The notes under the pieces: model-generated
Database searches by the model: none
The model's input: only the letters and a program-made list of their open reading frames with translations
What the model was told of the DNA's origin: nothing
Shown here: piece after piece, positions 1 through 8,779 of the stretch
Layout of the letters: every line of letters starts with the position of its first letter
How positions within the stretch are numbered: the first letter of the stretch is position 1
Source: an uncultured Neomegalonema sp.
GTDB taxonomy: Bacteria; Pseudomonadota; Alphaproteobacteria; Rhodobacterales; Rhodobacteraceae
Direction of reading: 5' to 3'
Assembly (NCBI GenBank): GCA_937911325.1
Contig: CALDSD010000092.1
Coordinates: forward strand, 62,001-126,000
DNA: 64,000 nt
Program-made: the position numbers and the translations under genes

Positions 1-2
1 AA

Positions 3-548
3 ACGCGCCGCGGCGAGCGGCGGCGCGGCTGGCAAGGCTTGGAGTTGCTGTACGTTCCGCTGGTCGCGCCTCAGATCTCGTTTCTCTTGGGCTTGCAGAT
101 CCTGTCGATCTGGCTCGGCGTCGACGAGTCCTTCGCCGCCGTCGTCTTCGCGCATCTGGTGTTTGTGCTTCCCTACGTTTTCCTGTCGATTTCCGATCCG
201 TGGCGCGCCGTCGATCCGCGGTATCGGCATGTCGCGCTGGGACTGGGGGTCTCGGAGAACAAAGCGCTTCTGACGACGCGCTTGCCGATGCTGTTGCCGG
301 CGGTCTTGTCCGCGCTCGCTCTGGGCTTGGCGGTCAGCATAGGCCAATACCTGGCCACGGTTCTTATCGCGGGCGCGCGCTGGCCGACGATCACGACCGA
401 AGCGGTTACGCTTGCGTCTGGGGGCGATCGCAGGATCATCGCCGTGTATGCGGTGTTGCAGATGCTTTTGCCGTTTGTGGCGTTCTGGCTCGCTCTCGCG
501 GCGCCGCGACTGGCGTTCCGCAATCGTCGCGGAATGGGGGTGTCGTGA
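3..548 (+). CDS. ABC transporter permease, C-terminal part (YnjC-like)
   Basis: The reading frame is open from the left edge, so the N-terminal part lies outside the window and 181 residues are visible. They contain several hydrophobic membrane segments and the pattern of an inner-membrane binding-protein-dependent permease. A loop with residues LGVSENKALLTTRLPMLLPA resembles the cytoplasmic EAA loop that docks the ATPase. The stop overlaps the GTG start of the ATPase gene, so the two are translationally coupled. The closest family I recognise is the YnjBCD group, sometimes proposed to carry thiamine or another small solute. The substrate cannot be read from the sequence, and no binding protein is visible here. 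Confidence 0.7.
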   Translation, partial: TRRGERRRGWQGLELLYVPLVAPQISFLLGLQILSIWLGVDESFAAVVFAHLVFVLPYVFLSISDPWRAVDPRYRHVALGLGVSENKALLTTRLPMLLPAVLSALALGLAVSIGQYLATVLIAGARWPTITTEAVTLASGGDRRIIAVYAVLQMLLPFVAFWLALAAPRLAFRNRRGMGVS

Positions 549-1225
549 CCGAAACCGGACATGATCAGTCGCCCTCATCGGGGCTCTGGCTCGACGGCGT
601 CGACGTGAAGCTCGGCGTCGCGACGCTCGTCTCGGCGGATGCGCATGTCGCACCCGGCGAGATCCTGACGGTGATGGGACCGAGCGGGTCGGGAAAGACG
701 TCGTTGCTGGGCTACGTCGCGGGGATCCTGGCACCTGAATTCACGGCGACGGGAGCCGTCTGGCTCGACGGCGCGCGGATCGATGGGCTTGCCCCGGAAA
801 AACGCAGGGTCGGTTTGTTGTTCCAGGACCCGCTTCTCTTCCCGCATTTGTCGGTTGGCGGGAACCTCGCGTTCGGTCTGAGCTCGGCGATCAAAGGGCG
901 CGCGGCGCGCCATGCCGCGGTGGAGGCGGCGTTGGAGGACGCCGGGCTTGCCGGGTTCGCCTCTCGCGATCCCGCGACGCTGTCCGGTGGTCAGAAGGCG
1001 CGCGTCGCCCTGCTGCGCGTTCTCCTGTCAGATCCGCGAGCTCTGTTGCTGGACGAGGCGTTCTCCAAGCTCGACACCCAGTTGCGCCAACAGTTCCGAG
1101 CCTACGTCTTTGATCAGGCGCGCGCCCGGGGCTTACCGGTTCTAATGGTGACGCACGATCCACAGGACGCCGAGGCGGCCGGTGGGCGCGTGATCGAAGT
1201 TCGGAACGGCCATGCTCCGGACTAG
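545..1225 (+). CDS. ABC transporter ATP-binding protein (YnjD-like)
   Basis: A 226-residue ATPase that powers the adjacent permease at the cytoplasmic face. The Walker A motif GPSGSGKT is at residues 45-52, followed by a Q-loop (LLFQDPLLFPHLSV), the signature LSGGQ, Walker B (ALLLDEAFSKLD) and the switch His in MVTHDP. I chose GTG at 545 because it overlaps the permease stop (GTGA) and gives a normal N-terminus; a longer reading would run through the permease. There is no C-terminal regulatory domain. It belongs with the permease as the end of an importer operon. The solute is unknown. Confidence 0.85.
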   Translation: MTETGHDQSPSSGLWLDGVDVKLGVATLVSADAHVAPGEILTVMGPSGSGKTSLLGYVAGILAPEFTATGAVWLDGARIDGLAPEKRRVGLLFQDPLLFPHLSVGGNLAFGLSSAIKGRAARHAAVEAALEDAGLAGFASRDPATLSGGQKARVALLRVLLSDPRALLLDEAFSKLDTQLRQQFRAYVFDQARARGLPVLMVTHDPQDAEAAGGRVIEVRNGHAPD

Positions 1226-1382
1226 CGCGTCGTTTCCAGGAGCTGCGTCGCCGTATCGCCGCTTGAGACCCTGGCCCCGCGCTGCTAACTGAGCGATGCC
1301 GACGATGCCTTTGGCTGAGCGAAAGTCCGGACGCGCCGACCCAGATCGGGGGATGCGCCGGACATCGTCCACAGAGCCCGAT

Positions 1383-1405
1383 AAAGCCCGTCTCCATCGG
1401 GCTTT
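1383..1405 (+). terminator. Hairpin after ABC operon, possible terminator
   Basis: A perfect 8-bp stem (AAAGCCCG / CGGGCTTT) with a 7-nt loop lies between the ABC ATPase and cbiX. No T-run follows it, so it is only a weak candidate for ending the upstream transcript. The remaining 1226-1449 interval shows no gene, and I find no B12-box-like sequence in it. Confidence 0.3.
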
Positions 1406-1449
1406 CGAGCGGCTGTCGTCATGATAGCAATTGGCGAGGTCGCCCAGGA

Positions 1450-2715
1450 ATGAGCAAGATCGGTGTGATGATTTGCGGGCACGGCTCGCGCAGCCAGGCG
1501 GCTGTGGACGAGTTCGCGGTGCTTGCCGAGAAACTCCCCGCGCACCTGCCCCCGGATTGGGCGGTCGAGTACGGGTATCTCGAATTCGCCAATCCGGTCA
1601 TCCGGGATGGGCTGGACAAGCTGACCGAGCAGGGCTGCGACCACATCCTGGCGGTGCCGGGGATGCTGTTCGCGGCGATGCACGCTAAGAACGACATCCC
1701 GACCGTTCTCAACACCTACGCAGCCAAGCACGGGATCAAGGTTCAATACGGGCGGGAGCTTGGCGTCGACCCGAAAATGATCCGCGCGGCGAGCGAACGC
1801 GTCCAGGCCGCGGTCGACAAAGCCAACGCCGAACAGGGCGAAGTGCCCCTTCACGAGACCTGCCTTGTGGTCATTGGCCGCGGCGCCAGCGATCCGGATG
1901 CGAACTCGAACGTCTCGAAGATCGCTCGGATGCTTTGGGAAGGGATGGGGTTCGGCTGGTGTGAGGTCGGGTATTCAGGCGTCACCTTCCCATTGGTGGA
2001 GCCTTGCCTCGAGCACGTCGCACGGTTGGGATATCGGCGCGTCGTCGTTTTCCCGTACTTCCTGTTCACGGGCATCTTGATCGATCGGATCTACGGGTTC
2101 ACCGACATGGTTGCGGCGCGAACGCCCGAGATCGAGTTCGTGAAGGCCGGTTATCTGAACGATCATGAGCAAGTGCTTGCGACGTTCGCGGAGCGCGTGC
2201 ACGAGCAGATGAGCGACAACCCGCCGCCGAACTGCGGGGTGTGTCCGTTCCGCGAGCAGGTGCTCGCCAGCGAGAACGGCGGACATCTGCATGTCTCCAT
2301 CGCGGAACGCGCGGCCGCGCATCCAGCGATGGCCGCGGCGCCGCCGCCGACCTGCGTCCTTTGCAAGTACCGCACGGAAGTGTTGGGATTTGAAACCGAG
2401 GTGGGAGCTGTCCAGGAAAGCCATCACCATCATGTGGAAGGGCAGGGCGCGTCCGCGCCGGGCTCGAACGTCGATGATTGCGCCTTGTGCGATACCTTTT
2501 GCACAGGGGCGTGCCGTCTTGTAGGCGACGGCGGGCGCCATCACCATCATGACCACGATCATCACCATCACGCGCATGATCACGGACATCACCATCACCA
2601 TCACCTCCACGACCACGACCATCACCACCCGCCCTATCCACACGCGGATCACCCGCTCGGCCCTGAAAGCGTGCGTAAGCATTTGAATCGAGAGCCGGAG
2701 AAAGGATCGGCGTGA
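1450..2715 (+). CDS. cbiX: Sirohydrochlorin cobaltochelatase CbiX, long form with Cys/His-rich tail
   Basis: CbiX inserts cobalt into sirohydrochlorin (factor II), the early-cobalt entry to corrin synthesis. The 421-residue protein has two chelatase half-domains: an N-terminal one with the catalytic CGHGSR motif (His11) and a second one starting near VVIGRGASDPDAN. The C-terminal third is unusual. CxxC pairs lie at residues 262/265, 302/305 and 344/347, with two more Cys at 351 and 355, followed by a tail dominated by His and Asp. Long CbiX proteins with an Fe-S site and a His-rich stretch are known, so metal storage or a redox centre is plausible. It opens a six-gene operon in which every following start overlaps the preceding stop. 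ATG 1450 follows a CAGGA. Confidence 0.88.
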   Translation: MSKIGVMICGHGSRSQAAVDEFAVLAEKLPAHLPPDWAVEYGYLEFANPVIRDGLDKLTEQGCDHILAVPGMLFAAMHAKNDIPTVLNTYAAKHGIKVQYGRELGVDPKMIRAASERVQAAVDKANAEQGEVPLHETCLVVIGRGASDPDANSNVSKIARMLWEGMGFGWCEVGYSGVTFPLVEPCLEHVARLGYRRVVVFPYFLFTGILIDRIYGFTDMVAARTPEIEFVKAGYLNDHEQVLATFAERVHEQMSDNPPPNCGVCPFREQVLASENGGHLHVSIAERAAAHPAMAAAPPPTCVLCKYRTEVLGFETEVGAVQESHHHHVEGQGASAPGSNVDDCALCDTFCTGACRLVGDGGRHHHHDHDHHHHAHDHGHHHHHHLHDHDHHHPPYPHADHPLGPESVRKHLNREPEKGSA

Positions 2716-4280
2716 GCGCGCCGTTATTCGACCGATATCTCGTCGTCGACTGGTCGGCGGCGTCGGTTCCCAAGACCGGCGCGGACAGCATCTGGTTCGC
2801 ATTGGTTGCTCGCGAGGGCGAAGGCGCCGAATTGGTCGCCATCGAGAACCCAGCGACCCGCGCCGCGGCGATGGCGCAGATCACAGATATCCTGCGGGGG
2901 GAGATCGCGGCTGGACGCCGGGTGCTCGCGGGGTTTGATTTCCCGTTCGGCTATCCCGCCGGCGTCGGGCGAAGGCTATGTGGCCGGGTGGATTGGGCGG
3001 CGCTCTGGGGACGGCTTTCCGAACTGTTCCCCGAGACGGCCAACAACAGCAACGACCGCTTCCGGACCGCTGGCGCGATGAACAAAGCATGGCAGGGTGA
3101 AGGACCGTTCTGGGGGAACGGCTCTGCGACCGAGCACGCTGGCTTGCCGCGCAAGAAACCGAAAGGCTGGGGCGAGGCGCTGCCGCCGGAATGGCGTCTG
3201 GTCGAGACCCGTCAGCGCGCGCATCCAGGCGCCAACCCGAAATCGGTATGGCAACTCGCGGGGGCTGGATCCGTCGGGAGCCAGGTGCTGACGGGGATCG
3301 CCAGTCTCGAGCGGCTCCGGAACACGCCGGGGGTGGCGGAGAATTGCCAGGTTTGGCCCTTCGAGACCGGGCTCGCCGTGCCGACGAAACCGATCTGCAT
3401 CGCTGAAGTTTACCCGTCCCTTGTTCCGATCCGCCCAGAGACCGGCGAGGTCAAGGACGCGCTCCAGGTCGAAGCCAGCGCGAGGCGTTTCGCCGAGTTG
3501 GACAAGGCGGGATCTCTGGCTCCGCTCTTCGCAGGTTCAACCGGTTTGACTGCGAAGGAACGTCAGTCCATCGAAACGGAGGAAGCATGGATCCTCGGCG
3601 CGGAAGGAATGATTGAGATGAAGACGCAGCCGCCCGCGCGTGCGCTCCGCTATCAGCGCGACCCGCAGGCGATCTACGCCGAGAGTTTTGCGACGGTGCG
3701 TCGCGAAGCGCGCCTTGATCATCTGCCCGATGATCTTGCCGAGGTCGCGATCCGCCTCATCCACGCCAGCGGGATGGTGGAAACCTCGGACCGGCTCGCC
3801 TGGTCGGCTGATGTCGTATCCGCCGGACGGCAAGCCCTGCAAACCGGCGCGCCGGTTTTGTGTGACTGCGAGATGGTGGCGAGCGGCGTCATTCGGCGCG
3901 CGTTGCCGGCCGAGAACGAAGTGATTTCGACGATCAATGATCCGCGGACGCCCGACCTTTCGAAAGAGATCGGCAATACCCGATCGGCGGCTGCGGTCGA
4001 ACTCTGGCATGAGAGGATTGGCGGGGCGGTCGTCGCGATCGGCAATGCGCCGACAGCGTTGTTTCACCTGCTGGAGCTGCTGGATCAGGGATGGCCGAAA
4101 CCCGCGGCGATCCTGGGGTTTCCCGTTGGGTTCGTTGGCGCTGCGGAAAGCAAGGCGGAGCTCGCCGCGCATCCCAGAGGCGTTCCGTTTCTGACCTTGC
4201 GAGGCCGTCGCGGGGGGTCGGCGCTGGCGTCGGCGGCGGTGAACGCGCTGTGTCTCGGTCTGGCGGGAGACGGACGATGA
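2712..4280 (+). CDS. cobH: Fusion: DUF429-like RNase-H-fold domain + precorrin-8X methylmutase CobH
   Basis: The C-terminal ~220 residues are CobH, which moves the C11 methyl group to C12 to make hydrogenobyrinate. The catalytic His is in the HASGM motif (His351), and the conserved DCEMV, GNAPTALF and GFPVGFVGAAESK segments are present. Residues 1 to ~298 form a separate domain. VVDWSA near residue 13, GFDFPFGYP, an EVYPS motif and a KDALQ segment match the layout of DUF429-type RNase-H-like domains of unknown function. The GTG start overlaps the cbiX stop and the frame is continuous. An AAGGA at 3604-3608 sits 9 nt before ATG 3618, so CobH might also be made alone from an internal start. The CobH call is firm; the role of the N-terminal domain is unknown. 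Confidence 0.85.
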   Translation: MSAPLFDRYLVVDWSAASVPKTGADSIWFALVAREGEGAELVAIENPATRAAAMAQITDILRGEIAAGRRVLAGFDFPFGYPAGVGRRLCGRVDWAALWGRLSELFPETANNSNDRFRTAGAMNKAWQGEGPFWGNGSATEHAGLPRKKPKGWGEALPPEWRLVETRQRAHPGANPKSVWQLAGAGSVGSQVLTGIASLERLRNTPGVAENCQVWPFETGLAVPTKPICIAEVYPSLVPIRPETGEVKDALQVEASARRFAELDKAGSLAPLFAGSTGLTAKERQSIETEEAWILGAEGMIEMKTQPPARALRYQRDPQAIYAESFATVRREARLDHLPDDLAEVAIRLIHASGMVETSDRLAWSADVVSAGRQALQTGAPVLCDCEMVASGVIRRALPAENEVISTINDPRTPDLSKEIGNTRSAAAVELWHERIGGAVVAIGNAPTALFHLLELLDQGWPKPAAILGFPVGFVGAAESKAELAAHPRGVPFLTLRGRRGGSALASAAVNALCLGLAGDGR

Positions 4281-5494
4281 CGGCGGCCCCCTGGCTCCAC
4301 GTGGTGGGCATCGGCGAAGATGGCATGGACGGTTTGTCGTCTGCTGCTCGTGCGCTGGTTGAGGCCGCCGAGGTGATCGTCGGCGGCGACCGGCATCACT
4401 CGCTGTCGCCGAACGTGACGGCTGAGCGGTTGTCCTGGCCGTCGCCCTTCGATGCGATGATCGACGTGATCCGCGCGCAAAGGGGCAGGCGGGTCGTCAT
4501 TCTGGTGACCGGGGATCCGCTCTGGTATTCGGTCGGCGCTTTACTGCAACGCGCCATCCCCGCGGACGAGATCGCCTATCACCCCCAGCTTTCCGCGTTT
4601 CAGTGGGCCGCGGCCCGTCTTGGATGGAGCCTCGCGGATCTGGAGACGCTGACCGTCCACGGGCGCCCGCCCGAACAAGCGGTTCCTTTTTTCGCGCCCG
4701 GCGCGCAGTTGTTGCTGTTGACGAAAGACCGAACGACGCCGGGGGCGGTCGCGCGGTTGCTGCGCGACAACGGATACGGCGCCAGTCGGATGCACGTGCT
4801 TGGCGCTCTCGGCGGAGACGACGAAACGATCCTGCAGGGCGTCGCTGGCCAGTGGGCCGCCGAAGATCCCGCTGACCACGCGCCCGACTTCCATCTGCTC
4901 GCGGTCGAGTGCGCTGCGGAAGACGGCGCTACGGTCCTCGCCCGCGGGCCAGGTCTGCCTGATGACGCGTTTCGGCATGACGGCAAGATGACCAAGCAGG
5001 AGATCAGAGCGGTGACGCTCGCCAAGCTCTGGCCGCGTCGAAAGGCGCTTTTGTGGGATGTCGGCGCGGGGTGCGGCTCGGTGGCGATCGAGTGGATGCG
5101 CGCCGCCCGCGACGCCGAAGCGATCGGGATCGAGCCGAACGCAGATCGTCGCGCGATGGCGGCCGAGAATGCTCTGGCGCTTGGCGCGCCGCGATTGAAG
5201 CTGGTCGAGGGAACCGCGCCCAGCGCCCTGCACGGCTTGCCTGCGCCCGATGCGGTGTTCATCGGCGGAGGGTTGTCGGAACCGGTGTTCGAGGCCGCCT
5301 GGGCGGCGCTGAAACCTCTTGGGCGGCTGGTCGCCAACGCCGTCACCTTGGAAAGCGAGGCGTTGCTGATCGAGCTTCACGCCCGGTACGGCGGCGATCT
5401 CGTCAAATTGGCGGTGTCGCGGGCCGACGCGGTGGGCCCGTACCGCGGCTGGCGACCGCTGATGCCGGTCACACAGTGGAGCCTTGCGAAATGA
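4277..5494 (+). CDS. cobL: Precorrin-6Y C5,15-methyltransferase (decarboxylating) CobL
   Basis: CobL methylates C5 and C15 of the corrin ring and removes the C12 acetate carboxyl. The 405-residue protein contains both functional halves. The N-terminal CbiE-like tetrapyrrole methylase begins LHVVGIGEDGMDGL and has a VTGDPLWYSVG loop. The C-terminal CbiT-like Rossmann methylase has its SAM-binding motif WDVGAGCGSVAIEW near residue 260. I chose ATG 4277 because it overlaps the cobH stop (ATGA); reading further upstream would duplicate cobH sequence. It is tightly coupled with cobH and cobI. Confidence 0.92.
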   Translation: MTAAPWLHVVGIGEDGMDGLSSAARALVEAAEVIVGGDRHHSLSPNVTAERLSWPSPFDAMIDVIRAQRGRRVVILVTGDPLWYSVGALLQRAIPADEIAYHPQLSAFQWAAARLGWSLADLETLTVHGRPPEQAVPFFAPGAQLLLLTKDRTTPGAVARLLRDNGYGASRMHVLGALGGDDETILQGVAGQWAAEDPADHAPDFHLLAVECAAEDGATVLARGPGLPDDAFRHDGKMTKQEIRAVTLAKLWPRRKALLWDVGAGCGSVAIEWMRAARDAEAIGIEPNADRRAMAAENALALGAPRLKLVEGTAPSALHGLPAPDAVFIGGGLSEPVFEAAWAALKPLGRLVANAVTLESEALLIELHARYGGDLVKLAVSRADAVGPYRGWRPLMPVTQWSLAK

Positions 5495-6195
5495 CCGGAA
5501 CGTTGCATGGCGTCGGCCTTGGACCCGGCGATCCGGAGCTGATGACCCTGCGCGCGCATCGGCTGATCTCCGCGGCGCAGGTGATCGCCTATCCCGCGCC
5601 GGACAGCGGCGAGAGTTTCGCACGGTCGATCGCCGCCGCGGTCATCCCAACGGACGCTGAAGAGATCCCCATTGTCATCCCCATGCGCATCGAGCGTTTT
5701 CCCGCGCAGGACGTCTATGACGCCGCCGCAAAAACGCTGGCGGCGCGGCTCTCGGCGGGCGTGGATGTGGTGGTGCTCTGCGAAGGGGATCCCTTCTTCT
5801 ACGGCTCGTTCATGTACCTGTTCGAGCGCCTCGCCCGTGATTTCCCGGTCGAGGTCACGCCAGGGGTCACGTCGTTGACGGCCTGCGCTGCGGCGATCCA
5901 ACGGCCGCTCTGCGCGCGAAACGAGCCGCTGTCGATCCTCCCTGGGCCGCTGCCCGACGCGGAGTTGCGCGCGCGGTTGTCGGGGGGCGCCGCGGCTGCG
6001 ATCATGAAAGTGGGCCGTCATCTGCCCCGCTTGCGGACCCTGATCGAAGATCTCGGCCTGACCAACCGCGCATCCTATGTCTCGCACGCGACGTTGCCGA
6101 ACCAAGCAGCGATCCCCTTGGCGCAAGCGCCGGAAGCCGCGCCGTATTTCTCGATGATCTTGATCGCTGGGAGCGACCCTTATGCAAATGGATAA
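5491..6195 (+). CDS. cobI: Precorrin-2 C20-methyltransferase CobI
   Basis: CobI adds the C20 methyl group to precorrin-2 (or to the cobalt form, as CbiL). The 234-residue protein is one tetrapyrrole methylase domain. It has the N-terminal GLGPGDPELMTLRA motif, the VLCEGDPFFYGSF SAM-binding loop and EVTPGVTSL. ATG 5491 overlaps the cobL stop in an ATGA junction. Its 3' end overlaps the next gene by 14 nt. From the sequence alone I cannot say whether it prefers metal-free or cobalt-bearing substrate, which matters here because early- and late-cobalt type genes are mixed. Confidence 0.92.
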   Translation: MTGTLHGVGLGPGDPELMTLRAHRLISAAQVIAYPAPDSGESFARSIAAAVIPTDAEEIPIVIPMRIERFPAQDVYDAAAKTLAARLSAGVDVVVLCEGDPFFYGSFMYLFERLARDFPVEVTPGVTSLTACAAAIQRPLCARNEPLSILPGPLPDAELRARLSGGAAAAIMKVGRHLPRLRTLIEDLGLTNRASYVSHATLPNQAAIPLAQAPEAAPYFSMILIAGSDPYANG

Positions 6196-8002
6196 GCCCG
6201 CGGTCCTGTGTTTCACCGCGTCGGCGGAGGAGACGGCGGCGCGCGTCGCGTCGACCGTTGATGGGCAGCTGCTGTTGCGAGGGCGGGATTTCGAGGACGT
6301 CGCAGAGACGGCGCGAAGCCTGTTCGCCGCGCGTCGACCGCTGATCGGCGTGTGCGCGTCTGGCATCCTGATCCGGGCGCTCGCGCCGATGCTCGGGGAC
6401 AAATGGACAGAGCCGCCGGTGATCTCTGTGGCCGAGGATGGCTCCTCGGTGGCGCCGCTGCTCGGCGGGCATCGCGGCGCCAATCGACTGGCGGCGGAGA
6501 TCGCGGCGGCTCTCGACGGGCATGCGGCGATCACGACGGCGAGCGACCTCTCTCTGGGCGTCGCTCTGGATGATCCGCCGGATGGCTGGAGGCTGGTGTC
6601 CCGCGACATGGTGAAGCCCGTGACCGCCGCGCTGCTCGGCGGAGGCAAGGCGCAAGTGTTGGGCGACGGCGCTTGGGCGGATCAGCTGCGAGCGGCTCTG
6701 GGGGCGGACGCGGCGCCGGAGCCATCGGGCGCAGTCTCCGTTCGCGCCGACGGCGGACTGGCCGAGATCGTGTACCGACAGCAGAACCTTGTGCTCGGGG
6801 TCGGATGCGCCCGCGGCGCGGATCCTGAGGAAGCGGTCGATCTCGCCCGGCGAACCCTCGCCGCCGTCGATGCGCCAAAGGCCTCTGTCGCCTGTGTCGC
6901 GTCGATCGATCTGAAGTCCGACGAAGCCGCTGTGCATGCCGTTGCCGCATTCCTCGATGTCCCGGCTCTGTTCTTTCCGGCCGAGCGACTGGAGGCGGAG
7001 ACGCCGCGCCTGGCCAATCCGTCAGAGGTCGTGTTCGCGGAAGTCGGATGCCATGGCGTCGCCGAGGGCGCCGCGCTCGCGTCGGTTGGACCTGAGGGGC
7101 GATTGCTGGTCGAGAAGCGGAAGACAGCGAACGTGACCTGCGCTCTGGCTGAGGCGCCGCTTCCCCTAACCGAGCCGCCAGGCGGCGCGCGTGGTCGCCT
7201 TTCCGTCGTCGGCGTCGGGCCGGGATGGGCCGATTGGCGCACGCCGGAGGCGTCGCGCCTGGTGGCCGACGCGCAGGAGCTTGTCGGATATGGTCTCTAC
7301 ATCGACCTGCTGGGTCCGCTGGGCGCCGGCAAGCCCCGGCAGGACTTTCCGTTGGGGGGCGAGGAGGACCGCTGCCGCCACGCTCTCGAACGCGCGGGTG
7401 AGGGGCGGAACGTGGCTTTGATCTGCTCGGGCGACGCCGGGATCTACGCCATGGGCGCTCTGGTGATGGAGTTGATGGATCGCCCGACCGAAGAAGGCGG
7501 GGTGAGCGCCGAGGCCAAACGCGTCGAGATCATCAATGCGCCGGGCGTCTCAGCGCTGCAGGCGGCCTCGGCCCGCGCCGGCGCGCTGTTGGGCCACGAC
7601 TTCTGTGCAATCTCCCTGTCCGATCTGTTGACCCCGCGAGATCAGATCGTCAAACGGCTCCACGCCGCCGCCGAGGGTGATTTCGTCATCGCATTCTACA
7701 ACCCCGTCTCCAAGCGTCGCCGGACCCTATTGGCGGAGGCGCGGGAGATCCTGCTGAAACACCGTCCTGCCGAGACGCCGGTGCTGTTAGCCTCGAATCT
7801 GGGACGACCCGGCGAGACGTTGCGGCGCCGGACATTGTCCACCTTGGAAGTCGACGAAGTCGACATGTTGACTGTGGTGCTGGTCGGGGCCTCTCAGTCC
7901 CGCGCGTTTGCAACGGGCGACCGGTCGGCCGGCGCCGAGGGGTCCTATATCTATACCCCGCGTGGATATGCGCGGAAGATCGACGGAGACTTGAGCGAAT
8001 GA
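6182..8002 (+). CDS. cbiG-cobJ: Fusion: CbiG (cobalt-precorrin-5A hydrolase) + CobJ/CbiH (precorrin-3B C17-methyltransferase)
   Basis: This 606-residue fusion joins two consecutive steps: C17 methylation with ring contraction (CobJ/CbiH) and opening of the delta-lactone with loss of acetaldehyde (CbiG). Residues 1 to ~335 are CbiG, with GVCASGILIRALAP, PLLGGHRGANRLA, a VLGVGCARGADPEE segment and a VEKRKTANVT end. Residues from ~338 are CobJ, starting GRLSVVGVGPGW, with VALICSGDAGIYAMG and VIAFYNPVSKRRR. ATG 6182 has a GGGAG 8 nt upstream and overlaps cobI by 14 nt. CbiG belongs to the early-cobalt route, although CbiG-CobJ/CbiH fusions are known in several lineages. Confidence 0.9.
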   Translation: MQMDKPAVLCFTASAEETAARVASTVDGQLLLRGRDFEDVAETARSLFAARRPLIGVCASGILIRALAPMLGDKWTEPPVISVAEDGSSVAPLLGGHRGANRLAAEIAAALDGHAAITTASDLSLGVALDDPPDGWRLVSRDMVKPVTAALLGGGKAQVLGDGAWADQLRAALGADAAPEPSGAVSVRADGGLAEIVYRQQNLVLGVGCARGADPEEAVDLARRTLAAVDAPKASVACVASIDLKSDEAAVHAVAAFLDVPALFFPAERLEAETPRLANPSEVVFAEVGCHGVAEGAALASVGPEGRLLVEKRKTANVTCALAEAPLPLTEPPGGARGRLSVVGVGPGWADWRTPEASRLVADAQELVGYGLYIDLLGPLGAGKPRQDFPLGGEEDRCRHALERAGEGRNVALICSGDAGIYAMGALVMELMDRPTEEGGVSAEAKRVEIINAPGVSALQAASARAGALLGHDFCAISLSDLLTPRDQIVKRLHAAAEGDFVIAFYNPVSKRRRTLLAEAREILLKHRPAETPVLLASNLGRPGETLRRRTLSTLEVDEVDMLTVVLVGASQSRAFATGDRSAGAEGSYIYTPRGYARKIDGDLSE

Positions 8003-8775
8003 CCGTCTACTTCATCGGCGCCGGACCCGGAGATCCGGATCTCATCACGGTCAAGGGGCGGCGTCTGATCGAGCAGTGCCCGGTCTGTCTGTTCGCAGGG
8101 TCGCTGGTGCCAGAAGCCGTCGTCGCCTGCGCGCCGGAGGGCGCGAAGGTGATGGACACGGCGCCGATGACGCTCGACGAGATCATTGTCGAGATCGAGG
8201 CGGCGGAGACCGAAGGCCAAGACGTGGCGCGCGTGCATTCGGGCGACCCCTCGCTTTACGGCGCCATCGCCGAACAGATCCGACGTCTCAAGCAACTGGG
8301 GATCGACTACCAGATCATTCCCGGCGTGCCGGCCTATGCGGCCGCGGCTGCCGAGATGGGGCAGGAGCTGACGATCCCCGAGGTCGCGCAGACCATCATC
8401 CTTACGCGTACGGCGATGAAGTCGTCCTCGATGCCGCCGGGCGAGGATCTCGACACGCTGGGCCGAACGGGGGCGACGTTGGCGATCCATCTGTCGGTGC
8501 GGAACCTGCTGGAGATCGAGCGAGCGTTGACGCCGCATTACGGCGCGGATTGCCCCGTGGTGGTGGCGTATCGGGTCGGCTGGCCGGATCAGGCGATCAT
8601 TCGTGGCACGCTGACCGACATCCGCGAGAAGATGCGCTCGGCCAAGATCACCCGGACGGCGCTGATTTTCGTTGGGAGGGCGTTGGCTGAAGAAGCGCCG
8701 GACTTCCGCGACAGCGCGCTTTATGACGGCGCGTATCCGCACATCCTGCGACCGAAGAAGAAGGCCGCTGGGTAG
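7999..8775 (+). CDS. cobM: Precorrin-4 C11-methyltransferase CobM
   Basis: CobM (CbiF) methylates C11 of (cobalt-)precorrin-4. The 258-residue tetrapyrrole methylase has FIGAGPGDPDLITVKG at the N-terminus, the VARVHSGDPSLYGAI loop, IIPGVPAYAAAAA and the TRTAMKSSSMP segment typical of CobM/CbiF. ATG 7999 overlaps the stop of the cbiG-cobJ fusion (ATGA). It is the last gene of the plus-strand operon and ends 4 bp from the convergent pseudouridine synthase gene. Confidence 0.93.
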   Translation: MTVYFIGAGPGDPDLITVKGRRLIEQCPVCLFAGSLVPEAVVACAPEGAKVMDTAPMTLDEIIVEIEAAETEGQDVARVHSGDPSLYGAIAEQIRRLKQLGIDYQIIPGVPAYAAAAAEMGQELTIPEVAQTIILTRTAMKSSSMPPGEDLDTLGRTGATLAIHLSVRNLLEIERALTPHYGADCPVVVAYRVGWPDQAIIRGTLTDIREKMRSAKITRTALIFVGRALAEEAPDFRDSALYDGAYPHILRPKKKAAG

Positions 8776-8779
8776 AGTT

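Noticed and set aside
1226-1449. Possible second B12 riboswitch upstream of cbiX
   Set aside because: None of the conserved blocks (B12 box, GCCACTG, GGGAAG) can be found in this spacer.
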